From Planctomycetota bacterium (GTDB lineage: Bacteria; Planctomycetota; Planctomycetia; Planctomycetales; Planctomycetaceae), in assembly GCA_024278285.1 (NCBI GenBank), contig JAJRTM010000425.1:1-6943 (forward strand): 6,943 nucleotides of DNA, written 5' to 3'. The position numbers and the translations under genes are program-made. A model generated the notes under the pieces. It did no database searches. It was not told the origin of the DNA and saw nothing but the letters and a program-made list of their open reading frames with translations. Every line of letters begins with the position of its first letter. Position 1 is the stretch's first letter. Below are positions 1-5,867 of this stretch, piece by piece.

Positions 1-1357
1 CTGCTTCGATTTCACGTTGCATCTGTTGCGGGTCGAGATTTTCTTTTCGTTGGACAGCCGCCCTACTGAGGACTTTGGCGTTGATGAGTGCGACGTCTGC
101 CTGCCGTTCTCGCGGGCGGTCCCTGCTGACTAATTCCGGTTTGCTCCAATGAAGTTCCACTTGTTCGAGCGATTTTTCATCAACCTGATTCTGAAAAACG
201 GCTTCCTGCATCAGTCGTTTCCAAAGCCGTTCAAATTCGCCACAGAAATAATTTTGCTCGCATTGAAACAGTTTCACCGCAGGCCCTTCTGCGACCATTG
301 TTGAAGCGTAATTGCCGTTGGAAGCATCGGATGTCAGCATGAATTCCGGGATTCCTGCTCCGGAAGCAATCCCCAACAAAAGCATTCTGCCCAGCGGGAC
401 CGCATCACCAAAATTCGTATCGGGCTGCAGAAACTTGATTTCTGTTCCCGCAGAAGTTGTCAAAATCGTCCCTGGCCGAACCCGTTCCTGATTCACATCG
501 TGAGGCACTCCGGGCAGCGATCCTGTTCTTGCCGATTCCGCCATCGCGCTCGCTTGAGCCGGCCCTCCCTGAACTTTTCGCCAGAGCACAATCGAAGATT
601 GCAGTTTACGCGCTCGCAATTCCGTCTCCTGCCATTGCTGAAATTGATCGAGTGAATCAATCATCGAAGCGAAAAAGCTGATGCCCCGTTTTTCGTTGGA
701 ATCGACACCGATCCGCGAATGCAAAATTTCATCTGCAGGAATTCGTTCGATCAACTCTCCATTTTTCGGATCAATTTTCAAATAGTATCGAACCGTTTCT
801 ACATCGCCCTGCTCTGTTTCGATCCCCTGCGAATCCGGCTGCGCAGATGTCGCTCCGATCCACTCCGGATCAATAAAACGCACCTGAGGCGGCCAGTTTG
901 TATCTGCGTAAATTCGCAAAAAACATTCGCCATCCCGCCAGACCCGCCGGGCGTATTCCTGGAACGAAAAGTGAGCCTTGTTTGCGTCCAGAAACTGATT
1001 CCACAATCGTTTGAACAGATCAATCTTTTTGCGATCAGGCTCGGTTCTCTTTTCGCTTTGCACATGAAACGTCAACCGCAATCCTTCGCCAACGACATAC
1101 GCTTCAAGAAGTCGCAGGATGTTACGGGCATGAGGATTTTCACGAACCATCTTCCGAGTCTGATCCCGAAGCTCCGCCCGTTCTTTTTGCGTCAGATGAT
1201 GATCCGATCCTCCCAGCAATGCCCAGTCCCCCGGATCTTCCGCCACGCTGGTCGAGCGTCCCTCTTCCAGAAGATCAACCAACTGCTGCTGCACCGCCCG
1301 CTCATAACGTGCCTTCAACCGTGCAGAAACCAACTTGTCCCGGAAGTATTCGATCAT
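1..1357 (-). CDS. Phage portal protein, lambda type (partial, 3' end outside window)
   Basis: Portal proteins form the twelve-subunit ring at one vertex of the capsid through which the terminase pumps DNA. The minus strand is open from an ATG at 1355-1357 to the left edge, giving 452 residues without a stop. Visible landmarks are a helical N-terminus, NPHARNILRLLEAYVVGEG (residues 74-92), RVWRDGECFLRIY (138-150), FIDPEWI (161-167) and GIPEFMLTSDASNGNYAST (335-353). The last is the hallmark of lambda GpB-type portals, where a similar G-I-P-x-x-x-L-T-x-D-x-S-x-x-N-Y-S pattern recurs. Lambda-family portals run about 500-550 residues, so only the C-terminus is missing. The start is supported by GAGGA at 1365-1369, seven bases upstream. 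It is the third packaging gene in the minus-strand order TerS, TerL, portal, but is separated from TerL by 1.7 kb of opposite-strand cargo. Family assignment is from recognition of these motifs, not from a search. Confidence 0.93.
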   Translation of the reverse strand, partial: MIEYFRDKLVSARLKARYERAVQQQLVDLLEEGRSTSVAEDPGDWALLGGSDHHLTQKERAELRDQTRKMVRENPHARNILRLLEAYVVGEGLRLTFHVQSEKRTEPDRKKIDLFKRLWNQFLDANKAHFSFQEYARRVWRDGECFLRIYADTNWPPQVRFIDPEWIGATSAQPDSQGIETEQGDVETVRYYLKIDPKNGELIERIPADEILHSRIGVDSNEKRGISFFASMIDSLDQFQQWQETELRARKLQSSIVLWRKVQGGPAQASAMAESARTGSLPGVPHDVNQERVRPGTILTTSAGTEIKFLQPDTNFGDAVPLGRMLLLGIASGAGIPEFMLTSDASNGNYASTMVAEGPAVKLFQCEQNYFCGEFERLWKRLMQEAVFQNQVDEKSLEQVELHWSKPELVSRDRPRERQADVALINAKVLSRAAVQRKENLDPQQMQREIEA

Positions 1358-1364
1358 TAACTTT

Positions 1365-1369
1365 TCCTC
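1365..1369 (-). promoter_or_regulatory. Ribosome binding site of the portal gene
   Basis: GAGGA on the minus strand lies seven bases before the ATG at 1357. It fixes the portal start and shows that the gene can be translated independently of terL, which lies 1.7 kb away. Confidence 0.6.
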
Positions 1370-1430
1370 ATCGAAAAAACAAATTATCAACCCGCCCTCA
1401 CCCTACATCGTTTGGTTGCGCGGTTTGATA

Positions 1431-1467
1431 GGCGTTAGGTAGTAGGTATTAGGCGTTAGGAAAACAG
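1431..1467 (-). repeat. Telomere-like heptad repeat, copy 1 (left border of cargo)
   Basis: On the plus strand this is GGCGTTA, GGTAGTA, GGTATTA, GGCGTTA, GG: four 7-base units in perfect phase, then AAAACAGG. The same unit series occurs in the opposite orientation at 3049-3076 and 5258-5299. The five GG pairs with 5-base loops could form a two-layer G-quadruplex. It lies 74 bases upstream of the portal start and forms the left border of the DUF1080/DUF805 block. The repeat is seen directly; its role is unknown. Confidence 0.85.
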
Positions 1468-1563
1468 GCAAGATGATTATTGTTCAGCGGAGTAAGTGAA
1501 ATTATCTGCTTCATCTGGTAGGATATCTCACCGAATGAAACCGTATTCACTGCCTCTGATTTT

Positions 1564-1568
1564 GGGAG
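1564..1568 (+). promoter_or_regulatory. Ribosome binding site of the DUF1080 gene
   Basis: GGGAG lies seven bases before the ATG at 1576 and supports that start. I saw no convincing -35/-10 promoter pair between 1468 and 1563. Confidence 0.55.
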
Positions 1569-1575
1569 ACTAAAC

Positions 1576-2295
1576 ATGCTTCGCCTCACTGTGACTCCGC
1601 TGGTTTTGTTAGCTTTTTTCTCTGTTTTAGAATGCGAAATATTTGCTGACGATCCGGCACCGTCTTCTCAAACAATCAGCCTGTTCAACGGCAAAGATTT
1701 AACCGGCTGGCACGTCGATGTTCCCGAGCAGGATAAAACCCCGGACATCAAACCGACCTTTATAGTGCGAGATGGCATGCTGGTCAGTCTTGGAAAACCA
1801 GCCGGGCATATTATTACCGATAAGTCGTATGAAAATTATCGACTGGAAGTGGAATATCGTTTCGCAGGTAAGCCGGGCAACTGCGGCGTGCTGGTGCATG
1901 CGTCAACGCCGCGCGCTTTGTATAAAATGTTTCCGAAATCAATCGAAGTGCAGATGTATCATCAAAATGCGGGCGATTTCTGGTGTATCGTCGAAGATAT
2001 TACCGTCCCCGACATGGTCAAGCGACGCGGACCCAAAGAGAAGTGGGGAATTACTGAAGGGAAGGGACGCCGGATTTTGAATTTGACGGATAATTCCGAA
2101 AAGAAAGTCGGTGAGTGGAACCGCATGGTGATCGAATGCGTCGGCGACGAAGTCAAAGTCTGGCTCAACAACGACCTCGTCAACCACGGCAATAAATGCA
2201 CCGCCACCAAAGGACAAATAGCCCTCCAGGCAGAAGGCTCCGAAGTAGAATTCCGCAAAGTTTTACTGACCCCAATTAAAAAGCTGACAAATTGA
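1576..2295 (+). CDS. Secreted DUF1080 (3-keto-disaccharide hydrolase-type) protein
   Basis: The protein has 239 residues. Residues 1-24 form a Sec signal peptide with a hydrophobic core (about 4-18) and probable cleavage after IFA (residue 24), so it should act in the periplasm or outside the cell. The Cys at 20 is preceded by Glu and does not make a good lipobox. The rest is one DUF1080 jelly-roll domain of concanavalin/laminin-G type: SLFNGKDLTGW (35-45), YRLEVEYRF (88-96), GNCGVLVH (101-108), IEVQM (123-127), GEWNRMVIEC (179-188), VWLNNDLVN (195-203) and a closing strand from GQIALQAEG (213-221). Some relatives act on 3-keto-glycosides, hence the Pfam name; the substrate here cannot be read from sequence. 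The family is expanded in Planctomycetes and is not a phage gene. It lies between terL and the portal gene on the opposite strand, inside a block bordered by inverted repeats, so it looks like inserted cargo. Confidence 0.93.
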   Translation: MLRLTVTPLVLLAFFSVLECEIFADDPAPSSQTISLFNGKDLTGWHVDVPEQDKTPDIKPTFIVRDGMLVSLGKPAGHIITDKSYENYRLEVEYRFAGKPGNCGVLVHASTPRALYKMFPKSIEVQMYHQNAGDFWCIVEDITVPDMVKRRGPKEKWGITEGKGRRILNLTDNSEKKVGEWNRMVIECVGDEVKVWLNNDLVNHGNKCTATKGQIALQAEGSEVEFRKVLLTPIKKLTN

Positions 2296-2304
2296 TATTA
2301 TGCA

Positions 2305-2322
2305 GGGTCTGCTGTGCAGACC
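2305..2322 (+). repeat. REP-like hairpin A (of four)
   Basis: GGTCTGC TGT GCAGACC is a perfect 7-bp stem with a 3-base loop. It starts ten bases after the DUF1080 stop codon, so it may also protect or end that transcript. It pairs head to head with hairpin D at 2386-2402, an arrangement like a REPIN. Its stem bases differ from those of the other copies, but pairing is kept. Confidence 0.8.
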
Positions 2323-2385
2323 AATTGAGACTCCCCAACCATTATTAAAGATAGCCATTATAGCGGAGTATATTCCTGCAATCAT

Positions 2386-2408
2386 GGTACGCACAGCGTA
2401 CCCTACGG
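2386..2408 (-). repeat. REP-like hairpin D (inverted partner of A)
   Basis: On the minus strand this reads CCGTAGGG followed by TACGC TGT GCGTACC, so the stem GGTACGC/GCGTACC (2386-2402) is perfect over 7 bp. It carries the conserved GTAGG flank also present in copies B and C. It is inverted relative to A, about 63 bases away, and lies just upstream of the DUF805 gene. Confidence 0.8.
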
Positions 2409-2452
2409 CTTTAAGGATATATGTCAACGGTAACGATCGGAAAAGAACCAGC

Positions 2453-2803
2453 ATGACTTGGTACATTGAAGCTTTGAAAAAATTTGCAGTCCTGAGAGGG
2501 AGGGCACGCACGAAAGAATACTGGATGTTTGTTTTGGTGAATATGATATTTATCATACTACTGGCAATAATTGAATCTCTCTGGAGCTTAGAGGGTATCG
2601 GAATAATTTATGCTGGGGTACTCACAATCCCTCATCTAGCAGTCGCCGTGCGAAGACTTCACGATACTGGTAGAAGTGGAGCGTGGTTACTCGTTGGGTT
2701 GATACCCATTATAGGACCAATCCAAATTCTGATCTGGCTGATTCAGGACAGTGAATTGGAAGAGAATATATATGGGCCATGTCCGATTGTCGTTTCAGAA
2801 TAA
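2453..2803 (+). CDS. DUF805 family small integral membrane protein
   Basis: The protein has 116 residues, matching the usual DUF805 length of about 110-130. It begins MTWYIEALKKFAV, as these proteins typically do, followed by RGRARTKEYW (16-24 region). Three hydrophobic segments follow at about 24-42, 47-63 and 76-97. Between the second and third is the family signature VRRLHDTGRSGAW (66-78), and the tail ENIYGPCP (104-111) resembles the family's closing N-x-Y-G-x-x-P pattern. It should sit in the inner membrane. The family is of unknown function and is common on mobile and accessory DNA. An upstream in-frame extension to 2300 is open but runs through hairpins A and D and lacks family similarity, so I start at the ATG at 2453. 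The ribosome site is weak (GGAAAAG, 2439-2445). It is the second cargo gene, co-oriented with the DUF1080 gene 157 bases upstream, and hairpin pairs sit on both sides of it. Confidence 0.85.
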   Translation: MTWYIEALKKFAVLRGRARTKEYWMFVLVNMIFIILLAIIESLWSLEGIGIIYAGVLTIPHLAVAVRRLHDTGRSGAWLLVGLIPIIGPIQILIWLIQDSELEENIYGPCPIVVSE

Positions 2804-2824
2804 ATCCATTTTGTCATACGGGTG

Positions 2825-2850
2825 GCCCCGGTTAATTTATTAACCGGGGC
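2825..2850 (+). terminator. Strong inverted repeat after the DUF805 gene, possible terminator
   Basis: GCCCCGGTTAA, TTTA, TTAACCGGGGC gives a perfect 11-bp GC-rich stem with a 4-base loop, 21 bases after the DUF805 stop. No T-run follows on the plus strand, so it is not a textbook intrinsic terminator. It may be a transcript-stabilising hairpin or another genomic repeat. Confidence 0.5.
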
Positions 2851-2883
2851 GGCGTAGTCGTAAGAGACATTTGAGAAAGCGAC

Positions 2884-2904
2884 GTAGGGTCCGCTGTGCG
2901 GACC
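2884..2904 (+). repeat. REP-like hairpin B
   Basis: GTAGG followed by the stem GGTCCGC TGT GCGGACC (2888-2904), a perfect 7-bp stem with the same TGT loop as A. It is inverted relative to copy C about 50 bases downstream, and the pair spans roughly 90-100 bp. Confidence 0.8.
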
Positions 2905-2953
2905 ATATTCAGTGTCCCATATTTTGTCATGGTTGCTGAAACCCATTCCAATC

Positions 2954-2974
2954 GGTCCGCACAGCAGACCCTAC
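2954..2974 (-). repeat. REP-like hairpin C (inverted partner of B)
   Basis: On the minus strand this is GTAGG followed by GGTCTGC TGT GCGGACC. The stem is 7 bp with one G-T pair at the base that varies in A and B. It is the inverted partner of B. Confidence 0.8.
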
Positions 2975-3014
2975 ATCGCTTACTGGCAACCAACAGCAAC
3001 TGCGGAAGTTACCA

Positions 3015-3076
3015 GGGTCATCACTGACCCGGCTCGCCTGTTTTTTTCTAACGCCTAATCCCTACTACCTAATGCC
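3015..3076 (+). repeat. Composite repeat, copy 2: GGGTCA hairpin plus heptad units (right border of cargo)
   Basis: Bases 3015-3030 form a hairpin, GGGTCA TCAC TGACCC, followed by CGGCTCGCCTG and a T-run. Then come TAACGCC, TAATCCC, TACTACC, TAATGCC (3049-3076) in 7-base phase. The same composite recurs at 5225-5299. The heptad part is inverted relative to copy 1 at 1431. It ends five bases from the terL stop codon, on its downstream side. Confidence 0.85.
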
Positions 3077-3080
3077 TGTT

Positions 3081-4574
3081 TCACCAGATGAAATTTCCGG
3101 TTGCGCTTGGTCCTTGTACTTCGAGCCAGTCGGTTGCTCCTTCCTGCTGGGTCGCGTGCAGGGCGGCTGCTCCTAATGTGAAGACGCGGTCGTCGTGGTG
3201 GATGCGGTCTTGTAGATGATCGATTCTGCACATGCCTGATGATCTTTGTTTTAATAGAACGGAAGCGAGTTCGGTTTCCAGATCGTCTCGAAGTTCGACT
3301 TGCGGCAATTGTCCGCAGTTTTTGTACCAGGTGATTTGTTGATGAAGAATCAATTTTCGCAAATTGACCGCGAGCGCATGATTTCCTTTTCCAGCCATGA
3401 ACTGAAAGCGTTCCAGTTGCACTTGTGATTGATACTTCTGGATTGTGGAAAGCAATTGATATTCATCGAGCAGGAAAAAGATATTCGGAAAGTTTTGAGC
3501 CATCTGTTCGATCCAGCGATCAACCCATGAAACGGGAACGGGCTTGTTTGGCTGCGGGCAGATGACATCCATGCGGTCAACGACGTATTTTTCTCCTTTA
3601 CGATGCAGCACCACGCCGACGGTGTAATCGTGTTTTTCTGCGTAATCAATCGCTGCGATGTATCGAAAACCGGGCCGCCCCTGTTGTTGCTGCGATAGCG
3701 TTTCATCCCGACACGCTTCTGCTTCTTGAAGCGAAACGAAACCACCATCGCTCATTTGCCAGGAGTTATTCCACAAGCGATCAAAGACCGCAGCGGGTAA
3801 TAGGCGCCGTTGTTCTTCGAGCCATTCCGGTTTAATCCACGGAGCCTGGCAACCTTGCAAGCTCGAAAAATGCCAACGGTCACTTTTTCTGGCTGCCTCG
3901 CGCACATCCCATTGCCAGCCGCGTCCGACACCCGCATTGGTCAGCACGATCAACATGCAGTTCGGTTTTTTTGCAGCCGAGGAAAGGAGCGAATACCACA
4001 AGTCCGGCTTCTCCCAATGCGAGAGTTCATCGCAAATGACAAAATCGGGAAGCAGTCCCCAGGAACTTTGCACATCGGAAGAAATAATCGTCAGCCTGCT
4101 GCCGGTTTCACGATTGAAAACCGCGTGTTGGCGAAACTCCAGTTGATCGCAATATCGTGGATTCAGTTTGGCAATCCGCTCGATCGCATCTCGAATCAGT
4201 TTCCCCTGATCCAGATCCGCAGCCGCAGCCAGGCCGTTGACTTGCGTGGTGCTGTATTGCAAAATCCAGGCCAGTTGCACCGCCATGTCGGTTGTTTTGG
4301 AATGCCCGCGAGGCCGTTCTAAGTACGCCAACTGCAAAGGCGATTTTGAGGGCCGTCCCGCAAGCCGCATCCAACCGGGATCGAGGGCATTGAAATCTTT
4401 TGTCTGCCAGGGTTGCATCATTGCCGGGAATTTTTCGACGGCATGTTCTTCGACGATGAGTTGCTCACGGAACAACTTCGGATGTTTGCGAGCTGCCCGT
4501 TTCTGGAGCGTTTGCTTCAAGTTCAGTCGGTATTGTAAGGTTTTCCAGGCGCGCAAGGCGGATAAGTTCTTCAT
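3081..4574 (-). CDS. Phage terminase large subunit (packaging ATPase and nuclease)
   Basis: This is the motor that docks on the portal, drives DNA into the capsid and cuts it. It has 497 residues from ATG 4574; an adjacent GTG at 4577 adds one. In numbering from the GTG, the ATPase shows Walker A RPRGHSKTT (88-96, Lys94), the R-x-x-G-H-x-K-T form common in terminases. Walker B is DFVICDE (178-184, Asp183 and Glu184), and LTNAG (212-216) is the coupling motif. The C-terminal RNase H-like nuclease shows AAIDYA (308-313, Asp311), FLLDEYQ (368-374, Asp371) and a late acidic cluster, HHDDR (460-464). All key residues appear present and the length is normal, so the gene looks intact. Its first ~110 bases overlap the end of the upstream small-subunit gene in another frame. 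No strong ribosome site is seen, which suggests translational coupling. I cannot assign a packaging type (cos or pac) from this. Confidence 0.95.
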   Translation of the reverse strand: MKNLSALRAWKTLQYRLNLKQTLQKRAARKHPKLFREQLIVEEHAVEKFPAMMQPWQTKDFNALDPGWMRLAGRPSKSPLQLAYLERPRGHSKTTDMAVQLAWILQYSTTQVNGLAAAADLDQGKLIRDAIERIAKLNPRYCDQLEFRQHAVFNRETGSRLTIISSDVQSSWGLLPDFVICDELSHWEKPDLWYSLLSSAAKKPNCMLIVLTNAGVGRGWQWDVREAARKSDRWHFSSLQGCQAPWIKPEWLEEQRRLLPAAVFDRLWNNSWQMSDGGFVSLQEAEACRDETLSQQQQGRPGFRYIAAIDYAEKHDYTVGVVLHRKGEKYVVDRMDVICPQPNKPVPVSWVDRWIEQMAQNFPNIFFLLDEYQLLSTIQKYQSQVQLERFQFMAGKGNHALAVNLRKLILHQQITWYKNCGQLPQVELRDDLETELASVLLKQRSSGMCRIDHLQDRIHHDDRVFTLGAAALHATQQEGATDWLEVQGPSATGNFIW

Positions 4575-4995
4575 CACTGATCACTTCTAAAGGAGAATTG
4601 GAAATCGAAGCAGCCGCATGGTCGGGCCATTCGGGGGGCGGGCGGTTTTTCAACCACTGCGACATCGCGGGGACGCTCCCTTTCATCGCTTCCTGATACA
4701 ATCGGGCGGCGACGTTCTGGCTCAGTGCATCGTAAACGGCGTCGGTTTTAATCCGAAATTCATCGTCGTCGGCCAGTAACTCGACAACTGCAAACAGATC
4801 GAGTTCCAACTGCTGACAAGCCGCCGCGGGGGAAGCTCCGCGCAGGAGTAAATCGAGATACTCCCGCTGTTGCTCACTGGAAAACGGCGAATGCTCCAGC
4901 TCAATATCTTGTTCCGATAAAGAATCTTCATCGACCACAGACAATTCAATCGGGGCAGATATTTCTTTCCGAATTCGTTTCGATTTGTGACTCAT
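4465..4995 (-). CDS. Terminase small subunit-like DNA-binding protein
   Basis: The protein has 176 residues with a start supported by AAGGAA (5001-5006), five bases before the ATG. Residues 1-38 are charged and probably disordered. Residues 43-80 read as a helix-turn-helix (YLDLLLRGASPAAACQQLEL), followed by the helical stretch NVAARLYQEAMKGSVPAM (94-111) and WLKNRPPPEW (114-123). The pattern of a G-[SN]-V-x-A step leading into W-L-K-N-R-x-x-x-E-W is one I associate with small terminase subunits. The C-terminal SDEELIRLARLE (140-151) also resembles a motif seen in that family. The protein would bind the packaging start site and load the large subunit. Its position directly upstream of, and overlapping, terL is strong supporting context. 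It could instead be a generic phage helix-turn-helix protein; the sequence is divergent and no catalytic residue is available to confirm it. Confidence 0.7.
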   Translation of the reverse strand: MSHKSKRIRKEISAPIELSVVDEDSLSEQDIELEHSPFSSEQQREYLDLLLRGASPAAACQQLELDLFAVVELLADDDEFRIKTDAVYDALSQNVAARLYQEAMKGSVPAMSQWLKNRPPPEWPDHAAASISNSPLEVISDEELIRLARLENLTIPTELEANAPETGSSQTSEVVP

Positions 4996-5000
4996 ATAAA

Positions 5001-5006
5001 TTCCTT
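5001..5006 (-). promoter_or_regulatory. Ribosome binding site of the small terminase-like gene
   Basis: AAGGAA on the minus strand, five bases before the ATG at 4995, fixes that start. Confidence 0.6.
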
Positions 5007-5018
5007 GCCGTGATCGAT

Positions 5019-5108
5019 TTGATGATCAGAAAAGCGATGCCTGAAAATTAATTCCTCGGGTTGCTACGCAACTCAGACAACCCTGAACGGGATTGTCTGA
5101 GCTACCCG
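5019..5108 (+). repeat. Three-way-junction repeat, copy I
   Basis: Bases 5050-5108 are identical over 59 bp to 6805-6863, and similarity extends left to about 5019. The core can fold as follows: outer stem CGGG (5057-5060) with CCCG (5105-5108); mini-hairpin TTGC TAC GCAA (5061-5071); long hairpin CTCAGACAA (5072-5080) with TTGTCTGAG (5093-5101), extended by CCC/GGG in the loop. It lies in the gap between the small terminase-like gene and the ABC/GNAT gene. Confidence 0.85.
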
Positions 5109-5111
5109 CTG

Positions 5112-5127
5112 GGAAGGTCCTCCTTCC
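5112..5127. repeat. Short hairpin GGAAGG/CCTTCC
   Basis: GGAAGG TCCT CCTTCC is a 6-bp stem with a 4-base loop, directly following repeat copy I. It is part of a run of unrelated small palindromes filling 5019-5299. Confidence 0.5.
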
Positions 5128-5192
5128 GGTGAGTTTTAATTGTTTTCGATGACTTTCAGTACTGGCATGAAGCAGGAGCTTCTGCCCCTTGC

Positions 5193-5216
5193 GTTCCCAA
5201 GCTGGAGCTTGGGAAC
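5193..5216. repeat. Near-perfect palindrome GTTCCCAAGCT-GG-AGCTTGGGAAC
   Basis: The 11-bp arms are perfect and are separated by two bases. I recall very similar CCCAAGCT/AGCTTGGG palindromes dispersed in planctomycete, cyanobacterial and other genomes (memory only). It is intergenic and could act as a bidirectional hairpin, but no T-run follows on either side. Confidence 0.75.
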
Positions 5217-5224
5217 GAGGAAAG

Positions 5225-5299
5225 GGTCATTACTGACCCGGCTCGCCTGGTTTTTCCTAACGCCTAATACCTACTACCTAACGCCTATTTCTTAACGCC
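5225..5299 (+). repeat. Composite repeat, copy 3: GGGTCA hairpin plus heptad units
   Basis: The hairpin GGGTCA TTAC TGACCC (5225-5240) is followed by CGGCTCGCCTGG, a T-run, and then TAACGCC, TAATACC, TACTACC, TAACGCC, TATTTCT, TAACGCC (5258-5299). It matches copy 2 closely but has two more heptads. The last heptad overlaps the end of the ABC/GNAT gene: the final two Arg codons and the TAA stop (5292-5294) lie inside the repeat. Confidence 0.85.
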
Positions 5300-5867
5300 T
5301 GTTATCAAATACAAAATAGACTGGCTGTGAATACTGGCTTTTTCGGTGTGTTTCTTTTGAGACCATTCTCTGTTTTCCGGATTTGCGACTATTGCCATAA
5401 ATGGCGGAATGGCCTGATCGCGATTGATTCTTTTTGATCGTTATTCCGACACGTATAAATCCTGCCCGTTCAAAAAAGGGGTTGATATTTCCCATTTGTG
5501 CCAAGGTTTCAATCCATTGCCATTGGCTTGATTCGCAGCTTCGCCGGATAAACTCGCTGGCTAATCCTGCACCGCGGTAACTGGGGTGAATGACGACACG
5601 GGAAAGGGTGACGAGCTGATGATTGAGTGCTTTTGCTTTTGTGCTGGTTCGTTTTCCTGTAAGACCAAAAAAGCGATTCCTCATACTCAGCGATAAGGCT
5701 GGCGATGTGAAAACGCAGATGCCGATGGGGGTTTCTGCGTGCCAAAGGAGTGTCACATATTTGACAAATCCGAGTGTATGAGATCGATAATGCCACCGAG
5801 CGAAGTACGGCCAGTCGGACTTGGTCGCTTCGCTGAGCCAGAGTTGCGGGGCGAAACTGATAACTCT
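5292..5867 (-). CDS. GNAT acetyltransferase half of a frame-shifted ABC-ATPase/GNAT protein
   Basis: This frame is open from the A-run (5867-5875) to the TAA at 5292, giving 191 residues. The first possible start inside it is the GTG at 5756. That start would drop the opening segment, which includes SDWPYFARWHYRSH and fits the beginning of the domain, so I infer that this half is normally read as a continuation of the ATPase. The acetyl-CoA-binding motif is RVVIHPSYRGAGLA (the RGAGLA loop binds the pyrophosphate), followed downstream by NPFFERAGF, typical of GNATs. A basic tail of about 45 residues ends in SQPVYFVFDNRR. The acyl acceptor is unknown. An ABC ATPase fused to a predicted acetyltransferase is the known layout of COG2401, which this matches in order and motifs. 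The gene is next to the terminase genes in the same orientation. A separately translated or decayed GNAT is the alternative. Confidence 0.8.
   Translation of the reverse strand, partial: RVISFAPQLWLSEATKSDWPYFARWHYRSHTLGFVKYVTLLWHAETPIGICVFTSPALSLSMRNRFFGLTGKRTSTKAKALNHQLVTLSRVVIHPSYRGAGLASEFIRRSCESSQWQWIETLAQMGNINPFFERAGFIRVGITIKKNQSRSGHSAIYGNSRKSGKQRMVSKETHRKSQYSQPVYFVFDNRR

Noticed and set aside
719..1360. Long plus-strand open frame (213 codons)
   Set aside because: It is the antisense shadow of the portal gene, has no family features, and the portal reading on the minus strand is convincing throughout.
1468..1563. Promoter for the DUF1080 gene (TAGGAT at about 1519)
   Set aside because: No acceptable -35 hexamer at the right spacing, so the match is no better than chance.
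2300..2452. N-terminal extension of the DUF805 protein
   Set aside because: The extension translates repeat hairpins A and D; family members begin near MxWY, which is the ATG at 2453.
2743..2946. Minus-strand open frame of 67 codons
   Set aside because: It runs through the end of the DUF805 gene, the 11-bp palindrome and hairpin B; it has no ribosome site and no recognisable protein features.
1431..3076. Insertion sequence with its own transposase between the inverted borders
   Set aside because: The two genes inside are clearly DUF1080 and DUF805, and no transposase-like frame or clear target-site duplication is present.
5019..5299. CRISPR array in the repeat-rich gap
   Set aside because: The repeats are different palindromes, not one repeated unit with evenly sized spacers.
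5509..5796. Minus-strand 95-codon open frame
   Set aside because: It is the third frame across the GNAT coding region and lacks any domain motif; the GNAT motifs lie in the frame ending at 5292.
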